Source: Sphingomonas lacusdianchii
GTDB lineage: Bacteria; Pseudomonadota; Alphaproteobacteria; Sphingomonadales; Sphingomonadaceae
Direction: 5' to 3'
DNA: 64,000 nucleotides
Assembly: GCF_022664395.1 (NCBI RefSeq)
Contig: NZ_JAKRET010000003.1
Location: forward strand, 186,001 to 250,000
Every line of letters begins with the position of its first letter. The stretch's first letter is position 1. The translations under genes were made by a program, and so were the position numbers. The notes beneath the pieces are model-generated. The model was not told the DNA's origin and searched no databases. It worked only from the letters and a program-made list of their open reading frames with translations. This document shows, piece by piece, positions 52,941 to 61,466 of the stretch.

Positions 52941-55900
52941 TCAAGCTTCGCGGGGCAAGCTTTGTTCCCCGGCCCCATAGCCGGGCTTGTGAGCTTGAAG
53001 CAGGTCGGCGGGCAGGACGAACATCACCGGCCCTGCGGTATAGAGCAATGCCGCCTCGATCGCGCGATCGGGAAAGATGACCGTGAGCGCGGCGGCATAG
53101 GCCGCCATCTGCTTCAGATGATAGACCGGAATGTCGTCGATCGACGACGGCACGCGGCGGCCGGTCTTGAAGTCGACGACGCGCACGACCTCTGTACCGA
53201 TGCACAGCCGGTCGACGGTGCCGGCGACGACCTGCGTACCGACGACGGCGGCGATCGGTGCTTCGGCGAGTGCATCGGAACCGAACAGGTCGGTGAAGGC
53301 CGGATCGTCGAGGATCGCCATCGCGTCGCGCGTCACGCGCCGGCGCAGCGCGGCGTCCTCCACCCCCGCCGCGCCCGCCAGCCAGCGCTCGGCAGCATCG
53401 GCGCGATGGTCGCGTGGCAGGTCGGGGAGGCGTTCGAACAACTGGTGGAGCAGCCGTCCACGCTCGGCGGCGGCGCGCATCGTTGCCGTCGGCGGCGGGT
53501 CGGACACTTCGTCCTCGCCGAGCGCGGAAGGGGCAAGCGGGCGTGGCGGGCGCGCTTCGGCGGGGGCTGGCGCGCGAAGCCAGTCGGGAGTCGGGGCGGT
53601 TGCCGCCACCGGCGGGGTACGGCGGGCACGGCCGGCGATCGGCGCTTGCGGCGTCAGCCCGGTAAACACCCGCTCACCGTCCCCCTCGGGCACGCCCAGC
53701 GCATCGAACGCAGCAGCGGCGGCGCTGTACCAGCTGAGCGCGGGCGGCACCCCCTGACAGCGGGCGGACGGCGCACCGGCGATCACCAACCGTTCCTCGG
53801 CACGGGTCGCGGCGACGTAGAACAGACGCCAATGTTCTTCGAGTTCGCGCTTGTCGATCGCCGCGACGGCGTCGTCGACCGGCGTGCCGCGCTCGCCGCT
53901 GCGCGGGCGGAAGACCGGGAAAGCGGCGCCATCATGGCCATCGGGTACCCAAGCGACGATATCGCGGCGGCTGTTGGCGGGATCGATCGCGGCGTCGGCG
54001 AGCAGGACCAGCGGCGCCTGCAATCCCTTCGACCCATGGGCGGTCATCACCCGCACCGCGCCGCCTGACGCCCCTGCGTCGCGCTTGATCTCCACCTCGC
54101 CCCGGTCGAACCATTCGACGAAGCGTTGCAGCGAGGACGTTGCGACGCTTTCGAACGACAGCGCCGCGTTGAGCAGTTCGTCGATCGGATCGCGCGCCTC
54201 TTCGCCCAGCCGCGCGATCAGCTTGCGGCGACCGTCGAGTTCGCCTGACAGCAATTCCTCGAGAAAGCGATAGGGAGTGGCGAAGTCGGCACGGCGCAGG
54301 ATGCGCGACAGCGGCTCGACCACGTCGCTGTTGGTCTGGCGCAAATGCCGCCACAGGCTGCCGCCTTCACGCAGCGCCCCGACCAGCAACTGGTCCTGCG
54401 TCCAGCCGATCAACGGCGAGACCAACAGGTTGGCGAGGCTGAGATCGTCCTTGGGCTGGAGCGCGAAACGGATCGCGGCGAGCAGATCCTGTACCGCCAG
54501 CGGCGCGTCGAGGCGCAGGCGGTCGACGCCCGCGACCGGCACCCCTTCGGCATAGAGCCGCGCGACGATCAGCGAGGCGAGGTCGCCGCGCCGCTTGACC
54601 AGCACCATGACGTCGCCGGCCTGCAGCGTCCGCCCCTTGGATTCGAGCGGCAGCGTGCCGATCCAGCCCTTGATCGCCCGAGCAATCTGCCGGGCGATCA
54701 CGCGGGTCGAATCGTCGATCCAGCCTTCCTCGTCATCGCCCGCCGCCTCGACCACGGTCGGCGCCCACAACGTCACCGTCCCGGGTCCCGGTACTTCGCT
54801 GTCATGGGTTTCAGGGGTGTCGATGCCCATGCCGGGGTCGGGCAAGGCGGCAATCGCGGCATCGACGAATTCGAGGACCGGCCGGGTGGTACGGAAGCTG
54901 TGGGTCAGCGACAGCGTGTCCAGTTCGCGCGCATCGCCGCGATAGTCGGCGGGCAATTCGGCGCGGCGGCTGAAGTCGTGATGCGCCGCGCGGAAAAAGA
55001 TCGGGTCGGTACCCTGAAAGCCGAAAATCGCCTGTTTGTAATCGCCGACCACGAACAGCGTCCGCATCCCGGCCGCGCGCACCGCGTCGCCGCTGAAATA
55101 TTCCTCGACCAGCGAGCGGACGATCGCCCATTGCTGCGGGTTGGTGTCCTGCGCCTCGTCGATCAGGACATGCTCGGTGGTCTGATCAAGCTTGAAGCGG
55201 ACCCAGTCGCCGATGCCCGGTTGGGCGAGCAGGTTCAACGTCTCGCGGATCAGGTCGTCGAAATCGACCGCGCCGGCCCGCCGCTTGGCGCGGACATAGG
55301 CGTCGGCATAAGCGCGCCCGGCCTCCAGCGCACCGGCCAGCGCGTCGGCATAACCGGCCTGTGCGCGGATCGACAGCAGCTCGGCGGCGCGGGTACCGAC
55401 CGCATCGGCAAGGTCGTCATAGTCGGGATCGGCGGCGAGCAGCTTGGCCGATGCCTTTTTCAGCGTATCCTTCTGCGTGAAGAACATGCTCCGCACGTCG
55501 CCCAGGCGCAGTGCGCGTTCGGCGGGCGGCTGCCCCAGCCAGTCCATGATCGCGCCGTGCAGCTTCGACCCGGTCGCCGTGCCCCACGCCCGATTGGCCT
55601 CGGCCAGCCGTTCGAGCGCGTCGCAGTCGAATTCGTCGTCGCTGCACGCCTGCGCGATCACCTCATCGACATCACCGGACGGCAGATGGAAGGCGCGGCG
55701 CAGGAAGGGCTGGATGCCGCTCGGCAATTCGGCCATCGCCTGCGGATTGCGGGCACATTCGCGCAGGAAATTCTCTGCCGCACCCTCGCCCATGCGCAGC
55801 GACATGGCGGCGATCGCGTCGCCGATCCGGGTCGAGCCGGACCGTTGCTCCTCGACCAGCAGTTCGGCCAAGGCCTCGCGCGCCATGCCGGCTTCTTCGC

Positions 55901-56366
55901 GCGCTTCCAGCGGGCGGAAGCCGGGAACCAGTCCGGCCTCGACCGGGAAACCAGCGAGCAGGCTCTGGCAGAAGCCGTGGATCGTCTGGATGCGGACCCC
56001 GCCGCCCGGCGCGTCGAGCACGCGCGCGAACAGGGTGCGGGCGCGGGCGAGCAACGCCGCGTCGTTCACATCCTCACCCAGCGCGAACAGATCGGCCTTT
56101 AGATCGGCCGTCGGCAGCCGCACCCATCTGGCAAGGCGGCTGGCGACGCGTTCGGCCATTTCCGCGGCGCCCGCCTTGGTAAAGGTCAGGCACAGGATCG
56201 CCGCCGGATCGACCCCGCGCAGCAACAGCCGGAACACGCGCGCCGACAGCACATGGGTCTTGCCGGTGCCTGCCGACGCCGACAGCCAGACATGGCGGTG
56301 CGGGTCGCTGGCCGCCGCCTGGTCGTTCTTCAGTCGCTGGAGCGCGCGGACTTCACTCACGGCCAT
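52941..56366 (-). CDS. addA: Double-strand-break repair helicase-nuclease AddA
   Basis: UvrD-like SF1A helicase subunit of AddAB, which resects double-strand breaks for RecA. 1141 aa: Walker A in WLSASAGTGKTHVLSARVFR, Walker B/motif II in HVLIDEAQDTNPQQW, motif IV-VI region VMTAHGSKGLQAPLV, and the C-terminal PD-(D/E)xK nuclease with VDRLCIGTEVVRVVDFKTGR. The start overlaps the addB end by 14 bp. TIGR02784-type alphaproteobacterial AddA. Confidence 0.95.
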   Translation of the reverse strand: MAVSEVRALQRLKNDQAAASDPHRHVWLSASAGTGKTHVLSARVFRLLLRGVDPAAILCLTFTKAGAAEMAERVASRLARWVRLPTADLKADLFALGEDVNDAALLARARTLFARVLDAPGGGVRIQTIHGFCQSLLAGFPVEAGLVPGFRPLEAREEAGMAREALAELLVEEQRSGSTRIGDAIAAMSLRMGEGAAENFLRECARNPQAMAELPSGIQPFLRRAFHLPSGDVDEVIAQACSDDEFDCDALERLAEANRAWGTATGSKLHGAIMDWLGQPPAERALRLGDVRSMFFTQKDTLKKASAKLLAADPDYDDLADAVGTRAAELLSIRAQAGYADALAGALEAGRAYADAYVRAKRRAGAVDFDDLIRETLNLLAQPGIGDWVRFKLDQTTEHVLIDEAQDTNPQQWAIVRSLVEEYFSGDAVRAAGMRTLFVVGDYKQAIFGFQGTDPIFFRAAHHDFSRRAELPADYRGDARELDTLSLTHSFRTTRPVLEFVDAAIAALPDPGMGIDTPETHDSEVPGPGTVTLWAPTVVEAAGDDEEGWIDDSTRVIARQIARAIKGWIGTLPLESKGRTLQAGDVMVLVKRRGDLASLIVARLYAEGVPVAGVDRLRLDAPLAVQDLLAAIRFALQPKDDLSLANLLVSPLIGWTQDQLLVGALREGGSLWRHLRQTNSDVVEPLSRILRRADFATPYRFLEELLSGELDGRRKLIARLGEEARDPIDELLNAALSFESVATSSLQRFVEWFDRGEVEIKRDAGASGGAVRVMTAHGSKGLQAPLVLLADAAIDPANSRRDIVAWVPDGHDGAAFPVFRPRSGERGTPVDDAVAAIDKRELEEHWRLFYVAATRAEERLVIAGAPSARCQGVPPALSWYSAAAAAFDALGVPEGDGERVFTGLTPQAPIAGRARRTPPVAATAPTPDWLRAPAPAEARPPRPLAPSALGEDEVSDPPPTATMRAAAERGRLLHQLFERLPDLPRDHRADAAERWLAGAAGVEDAALRRRVTRDAMAILDDPAFTDLFGSDALAEAPIAAVVGTQVVAGTVDRLCIGTEVVRVVDFKTGRRVPSSIDDIPVYHLKQMAAYAAALTVIFPDRAIEAALLYTAGPVMFVLPADLLQAHKPGYGAGEQSLPREA

Positions 56367-59322
56367 ACCATTCGTCGCGGCGCATCAGCTGGTCATATTC
56401 GGCATAGGGGGCATATTCCGGCACGAGCTTGGCGACGAACGCCTCATCGCCGGTCAGGAAACGGGCGACGGCGTTCTCGAAATGCCCCTTGGCGATGGCG
56501 ACGAAGTCGTCGGCGACCACCCGCCCCTTCGACCCGTCGGCATTGACCGGCGAGGTCATCTTGCCGAAGCGATCGCCGTCCTTGGTGAGCGACCAATATT
56601 CGAACGCGGTGGCGGTACCACGCACCCCGCCGAAACAGCCGCGCTCCGCCATCAGCCCCAGCAGCCCGAGTTGCAGGCTGTAGCCGGCGGCGACCGCCTT
56701 GGCGCTCGGCGCCTTGCCGGTCTTGTAGTCGATGATGGCGAGGCTGCCGTCCTGCGTCCGGTCGATGCGGTCGGCCTTGCCCGACAGTTCGACGCCGGCG
56801 ATCTCCAGCCGGCCGTCGCATTCGACGCCCGCGACGATGCGCCCTTCCGCCAGCTTCTCATGGGTGAAGGCGGCGACCCAGTCGATCGCCTCGCGCAGCC
56901 GCGGCACCCATAGCGCACGCAACAACGGATGGGTGCGCGGATCGTCGGATAGCGCCTGCAACCGGCGATGCAGCTTCGCAGGGTCGAGGCCGTCCTCGCG
57001 CGCCCAGCGTTCGAGCACGCCATGTACCGCCGTTCCGCGCCACGCGGCGGTCGGATCGGCGTCGACCGCATCGAGCGGCGACAGGCGCAGCATCCGCCGG
57101 GCGTAGAAGGCGTACGGGTCGGCCTTCAGCCGGTCGACCTCGGTCACCGAAATGCGACGCGGGCGCAATGCGACGGGCGGACGCGGCGCCGGTCGCGACG
57201 CGGCGGCATAGCGATCGGGCGTGTCGATGGCACGGGCCCAGTCGCGCAGGTGCCCGGCGCGCTCCAGTCCGTCGTCCAATGCCTGCAAGCGCAGCCACAG
57301 CCGCGAGGCGATGGTCGGCGCGGTCGCATCGCGGGCGGCACGGGTCAGGATGACGTCGCGCGCACCCAGCGCTCCGGCAAAGTCATGCGCGGCAAGACCG
57401 ATCCGGCGTTCGAGACCGGGCAGGCCAAGTTCTGCCCGGATACGCGGCGCGAGCCACGGATCGGGTGAGGGCAGTTGCGGCCAGACGCCCTCGTTCAAAC
57501 CGCCGAGGATCATCAGGTCGGCGGTCTGCAAGCGCGCTTCGAGCAGGCCGAGAATGGCGAGGCGGGGATGCGCCCCTTGTGGCGGACGCACCGCGACCTC
57601 GTCGAGCAACGTGCGCAACAGCGCCGGCAGCGCGCGCGGGTCGAGCGTCGGCGGGCCGATCGGCGCCTGTTCCTCCAGTGCGGCGATCAGTTCGGCGGCG
57701 GCGCGCCCCTCGGGCCGGCTCCAGACCGCATCGCCCGCCAGTTCGGTCGCGGTCTCGCGCACCAGCGCCAACAGGTCCGCCATCGGCTGCGGCCCGGCGG
57801 CAAAGGCGTTGGCCAGCGGGGTCAGCAGCGGACAGGCGACCTCCCAGAAGGATTGTGCCGCCGACCGGATCGCCGCGTCGCGTGGTTCGCCCTCTCGCAG
57901 ATGCCGATCGATCCCGGCAAGCCCCGGCGCCGGCCGCGGTCCGCGCAGTGCCCGGTCGAGCCGCCGCACCCCGTCGAGCCAGACGACGCGCTGTTCGGCC
58001 TCACCACTGCGCACTAACGGATGTTTGAGCAACGACAGTAGCGCGACCGGCGCGAACCCCTGCGCCGCCGCCTCGACCAGCGCTAGCAACAACGTGCCCG
58101 GCGCCAGCAGCGACAGCGGCTGGCCGGCGGAATCATCGACCGTCACGCCCCAGCGCGCCATATGCGCCGCGACCCGCCGCGCCAGCGCGCGGTCGGGGGT
58201 AACCAGCGCAGCGGTGCGGCCCGGCGTCTCCAATGCTTCGCGCAACGCGATGGCTATCGCCTGCGCCTCCTCAGCCGGCGTCGTCAGCTCGACCATGCGC
58301 ACGCCCGACAGGCGGCGGTCGGCGGCGGGGACGTCGATCCAGTGATGGGTGCGGTCGGCGGGACTGAGCGCGGTGGCGATGGCCCGGCTGCGCGTCGGGG
58401 TCGCGTCATGCTCGCTCGCCGCCTGCCAGCGGACGAATTCGCGGCGGTTGACCCCCATCCGGTCGAGCAGCAATTTCAGATGATATTGCGGATGGGTCTC
58501 GATCGAGCGTTTGCGCCGCCCGGTTACCGGATCCGGATCATGCGGCCCCAGCGACGCCCATTCGTCATCGTCCATGGCAAGGTCGAGGCCGGGCAGGACC
58601 ACCATCCCCCTGGGCAGTCCGGCGACGCAACGCTGGATGCGGGCGAGCGCGGGCGCGTTCGTCGCGATACCCGCCGCGCAGACGAACCCCTTGGGCGGCT
58701 GTGCGGTCCAGCGGGCGCACAGCCGCTTGAGCAGACGCGTGCGCCGGTCGGCAAGGTCGATCCGCCCCAGCGCCGCCAGTTCACCCGGCCACCGATCGAG
58801 CACGATGCGAAACAGTTCGAGCGAGCGTTCCCAGTGCGCCGACAGCGCCTCATCAAGGTTCAGGTCGCGCAACGCCGCCGGATCGACTTCCTCGACCAGC
58901 AACTGGTCGAGCGTCGCGGCAAGATCGCCCGCCAGCCGCACCGCTTCCGCACCATCGACCGGGCGGCCGGCGCGTTGGCGCTCCTCCGCCACCAGTCGGG
59001 CGAGGATCATCCGCCGGGCGAGCGGATCGATCGCGGGCGGGATCGGCGCGGCATCGGCGGGGTCGGCAAAGCTGCCCGCGCCTTCGTCCAGTTCGGGATC
59101 GCCGATCGCGACCAGCCGCGGCAGCAGCAACCCGCCGCCGCTGGCGCGGACGAACGCCTCCTGCACCGTCCGCTTGGCGCGATTGGTGGGAACGAGCACC
59201 ATGCCCTGTGCCAAGGCGATAGGGTCGCTGCCGAAGCGGCGGATCAGCCCCACCGCCAGCGCATCGGCGAACGCGCGGTGGATCGGGATGGTGTAGAGGC
59301 CGAGGCGTTTCGCCTCAGCCAT
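56353..59322 (-). CDS. addB: Double-strand-break repair protein AddB
   Basis: 989-aa partner of AddA. The N-terminal part keeps a helicase-like fold without an intact Walker A (MVLVPTNRAKRTVQEAF). The C-terminal nuclease is readable: GKADRIDRTQDGSLAIIDYKTGKAPSAK, containing the GK-D-[IV]-D-Y-K pattern. The iron-sulfur cysteine set that follows the nuclease in Bacillus AddB is absent here; the alphaproteobacterial type is known to differ in this way. Overlaps murU by 8 bp and addA by 14 bp. Confidence 0.93.
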   Translation of the reverse strand: MAEAKRLGLYTIPIHRAFADALAVGLIRRFGSDPIALAQGMVLVPTNRAKRTVQEAFVRASGGGLLLPRLVAIGDPELDEGAGSFADPADAAPIPPAIDPLARRMILARLVAEERQRAGRPVDGAEAVRLAGDLAATLDQLLVEEVDPAALRDLNLDEALSAHWERSLELFRIVLDRWPGELAALGRIDLADRRTRLLKRLCARWTAQPPKGFVCAAGIATNAPALARIQRCVAGLPRGMVVLPGLDLAMDDDEWASLGPHDPDPVTGRRKRSIETHPQYHLKLLLDRMGVNRREFVRWQAASEHDATPTRSRAIATALSPADRTHHWIDVPAADRRLSGVRMVELTTPAEEAQAIAIALREALETPGRTAALVTPDRALARRVAAHMARWGVTVDDSAGQPLSLLAPGTLLLALVEAAAQGFAPVALLSLLKHPLVRSGEAEQRVVWLDGVRRLDRALRGPRPAPGLAGIDRHLREGEPRDAAIRSAAQSFWEVACPLLTPLANAFAAGPQPMADLLALVRETATELAGDAVWSRPEGRAAAELIAALEEQAPIGPPTLDPRALPALLRTLLDEVAVRPPQGAHPRLAILGLLEARLQTADLMILGGLNEGVWPQLPSPDPWLAPRIRAELGLPGLERRIGLAAHDFAGALGARDVILTRAARDATAPTIASRLWLRLQALDDGLERAGHLRDWARAIDTPDRYAAASRPAPRPPVALRPRRISVTEVDRLKADPYAFYARRMLRLSPLDAVDADPTAAWRGTAVHGVLERWAREDGLDPAKLHRRLQALSDDPRTHPLLRALWVPRLREAIDWVAAFTHEKLAEGRIVAGVECDGRLEIAGVELSGKADRIDRTQDGSLAIIDYKTGKAPSAKAVAAGYSLQLGLLGLMAERGCFGGVRGTATAFEYWSLTKDGDRFGKMTSPVNADGSKGRVVADDFVAIAKGHFENAVARFLTGDEAFVAKLVPEYAPYAEYDQLMRRDEWYGRE

Positions 59323-60070
59323 CGGCGAGGAACGCTTCGGTCATCGGAATCGCGCTCGGCGTACCGACATCGAACCACAGCCCCTGATGGACGACGCCGT
59401 ATGCGCGCCCCGCCTCGATCGCGCGGTTCCAGAACAGGTTGGTGGAGAAGGCGCCCTCCGGCCAATCGGCGATGACGCGCGGCGACAAAATCTGCACGCC
59501 GGTGAACACGAACGGCGCCAGCCGGCCGGGCTTGCGACGGCCGGTGATGCGGCCCAGCGCGTCGATATGGAAATCGCCCTGCCCGCGATGGCCGTGCGCC
59601 AATGCCTGCGGCACCAGCAGCAACAGCGCATCCATCTTCGCATCGTCCCACAGCGCGCTGAGCAACTTGATCGAATCAACCGGACCGTCGACCCAAAGAT
59701 TGTCCGAATTGACGCAGACGAACGGCTGATCGCCGATCAGGTCGCGCGCCTGCACCAGCCCGCCGCCGGTCTCCAGCAGCTTGGCGCGTTCGTCGGACAC
59801 GGCGACGTCGATGCCCTTCACCCGGTGCTTCAGATGCGCTTCCATCGCATCGGCAAGATAGTGGACATTGACCACCGCACGCTTGACCCCCGCCCCGCGC
59901 AACCGGTCGAAAACGTGGTCGATCAACGGCTTGCCCGCGACCTCGACCAGCGGCTTGGGCCGCATCGCGGTCAGCGGGCGCATCCGCTTGCCCAGCCCCG
60001 CCGCCAGCACCATCGCGGTTTCGGGGACCTGCGCCTGCGGATGGGGGCGGATCGAACGGAGCGTGGTCAT
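59315..60070 (-). CDS. murU: N-acetylmuramate-1-phosphate uridylyltransferase MurU
   Basis: Peptidoglycan recycling: makes UDP-MurNAc from MurNAc-1-P and UTP, bypassing fosfomycin-sensitive MurA. The nucleotidyltransferase signature is in AMVLAAGLGKRMRPLTAMRPK, with the metal Asp in VCVNSDNLWVDG and the closing LWFDVGTPSAI. 251 aa from the ATG at 60070. The TGA/ATG overlap with amgK (ATGA) and the pairing strongly support this function over a generic sugar-1-P nucleotidyltransferase. Confidence 0.92.
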   Translation of the reverse strand: MTTLRSIRPHPQAQVPETAMVLAAGLGKRMRPLTAMRPKPLVEVAGKPLIDHVFDRLRGAGVKRAVVNVHYLADAMEAHLKHRVKGIDVAVSDERAKLLETGGGLVQARDLIGDQPFVCVNSDNLWVDGPVDSIKLLSALWDDAKMDALLLLVPQALAHGHRGQGDFHIDALGRITGRRKPGRLAPFVFTGVQILSPRVIADWPEGAFSTNLFWNRAIEAGRAYGVVHQGLWFDVGTPSAIPMTEAFLADG

Positions 60071-61038
60071 GCGAGTTCCTGCGGATCGCCGCGACGATGC
60101 GGCGGGATGTTGAGATCGAACCAGCGCGCGACCCCGGCCAGCGCCGGATGGGCGAGATCGCGTTCCAGATAGCGCCACACGCGCGGGCACAGCGCGCCAT
60201 AGCGCGGCTTGCCGTCGCGCCGCCACAGCCGGGTGAAGATGCCGAGGATCTTCGCGTTCCGCTGCGCCCCGAACAGGTGATAGGCGGCGTCGAACCCCTC
60301 GCCCACCCCGGTCGATTCGCGGTAGCGGGCAAGCATCGACGCCTCCACCACTGCCGGCACGTCGCGCCGCGCATCCTGCAACAGCGAGACGAGATCATAG
60401 GCAGGGTGACCGGCCAGCGCGTCCTGGAAATCGAGCAGCCCCAGCCGCGTATCGTCGAGCAGCATCAGGTTTTCGGCATGATAATCGCGCAGCACCGTCA
60501 CCACCGGCATGTCGGGCAGCGCATCGAACGCCGCATTCCACGCCGCGGTATAGCCATCGGTATCGACGGCGAGGCGCAGCGCGTCGCAATACCATTCGAT
60601 CAGCAGATTGGCTTCGCGCAGGATGAAGGCACGGTCATAGGGCGGGACCGGCGCGGCTTCATGGCGTTGCAGCCGCAGCAACTGGTCGACCGCCGCAGCG
60701 TACAGCCGCGCCTCGCTTTCCGGCGCGGCGTCGACCGTCTCGCGCATCCGCATGTCGCCGAAATCCTCCAGCAGCATGAAGCCGCCCGCCGCATCGTCGG
60801 CGAGGATTGCGGGCGCGGCAAAGCCCCGTTCGCCGAGCCATGCCGCCATATGCGCGAACTTGCGCGTATCCTCGGGCGGGGGCGCATCCATCAGCACGGC
60901 GGTCCGCCCGCTGCCGATCACCCGATAATAACGGCGGAACGACGCATCGACCGCCAGCGGCAATATCTGCGCATCGCCCCATCCGGCCCGGGTCAGGAAA
61001 GCAGGTGCCGCATCGCGCGGGTTCAGGTCAGCGGCCAT
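60067..61038 (-). CDS. amgK: N-acetylmuramate / N-acetylglucosamine kinase AmgK
   Basis: Aminoglycoside-phosphotransferase-fold kinase making MurNAc-1-P (or GlcNAc-1-P) for MurU. Catalytic loop LRDYHAENLMLLDDTRLGLL (HxE/D-x2-N) and LDFQDALAGHPAYDLVSLL; the ATP-lid FMLLEDFG is also visible. I chose the ATG at 61038 (323 aa), preceded by GGGAAA; the alternative upstream codon is TTG. It overlaps tsaE by 16 bp and murU by 4 bp. Confidence 0.92.
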   Translation of the reverse strand: MAADLNPRDAAPAFLTRAGWGDAQILPLAVDASFRRYYRVIGSGRTAVLMDAPPPEDTRKFAHMAAWLGERGFAAPAILADDAAGGFMLLEDFGDMRMRETVDAAPESEARLYAAAVDQLLRLQRHEAAPVPPYDRAFILREANLLIEWYCDALRLAVDTDGYTAAWNAAFDALPDMPVVTVLRDYHAENLMLLDDTRLGLLDFQDALAGHPAYDLVSLLQDARRDVPAVVEASMLARYRESTGVGEGFDAAYHLFGAQRNAKILGIFTRLWRRDGKPRYGALCPRVWRYLERDLAHPALAGVARWFDLNIPPHRRGDPQELA

Positions 61039-61466
61039 CGACTTTCCCAAGCGCCCGGCACCCGCGCTGTCAAGCGCCGCCCGCCGGCATCATCAAAGAC
61101 GAGCGTCAGCCACAGCGCATCGGGCCAGGGATCGTCGCCCAGCCGTTCGGGCCATTCGACCAGCAGCGCGGCATCGTCCAGCGCCTCGTCCAGCCCCAGT
61201 TCGAGCACCTCGTCGGGGTCCTCGATCCGGTAGAGATCGACGTGCAGCACGCTGATGCGCACTTCGGGAGGGTCATAGGGCTGAACGATCGCGAAGCTGG
61301 GCGACGGTGCCTCCCCTTCCAGCCCCAGCGCCGCCAGCACCCCCCGCGCGATGCTGGTCTTGCCCGCGCCCAGCGGCCCCGACAGCGCGACCACATCGCC
61401 CGGCCGCAAGACCTTCGCCAGCGCTGCGCCAAAGGCATGCGCTGCGGCCGCATCGCGCAGATGCAT
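61023..61466 (-). CDS. tsaE: tRNA threonylcarbamoyladenosine ATPase TsaE
   Basis: Small P-loop ATPase required for t6A37 synthesis with TsaBCD. Walker A in VVALSGPLGAGKTSIARGVL, Walker B-like LHVDLYRIEDPDEVLELGL and the WPERLGDDPWPDALWL tail. 147 aa from the ATG at 61466, which overlaps the divL stop (TGATG). A start three bases upstream (GTG) is also possible. The divL-tsaE-amgK order is conserved in several alphaproteobacteria as far as I recall. Confidence 0.94.
   Translation of the reverse strand: MHLRDAAAAHAFGAALAKVLRPGDVVALSGPLGAGKTSIARGVLAALGLEGEAPSPSFAIVQPYDPPEVRISVLHVDLYRIEDPDEVLELGLDEALDDAALLVEWPERLGDDPWPDALWLTLVFDDAGGRRLTARVPGAWESRWPLT

Noticed and set aside
54345..56102. 585-codon plus-strand open frame opposite addA
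   Set aside because: Antisense translation of addA; Arg/Gln/Ala-rich with no motifs.
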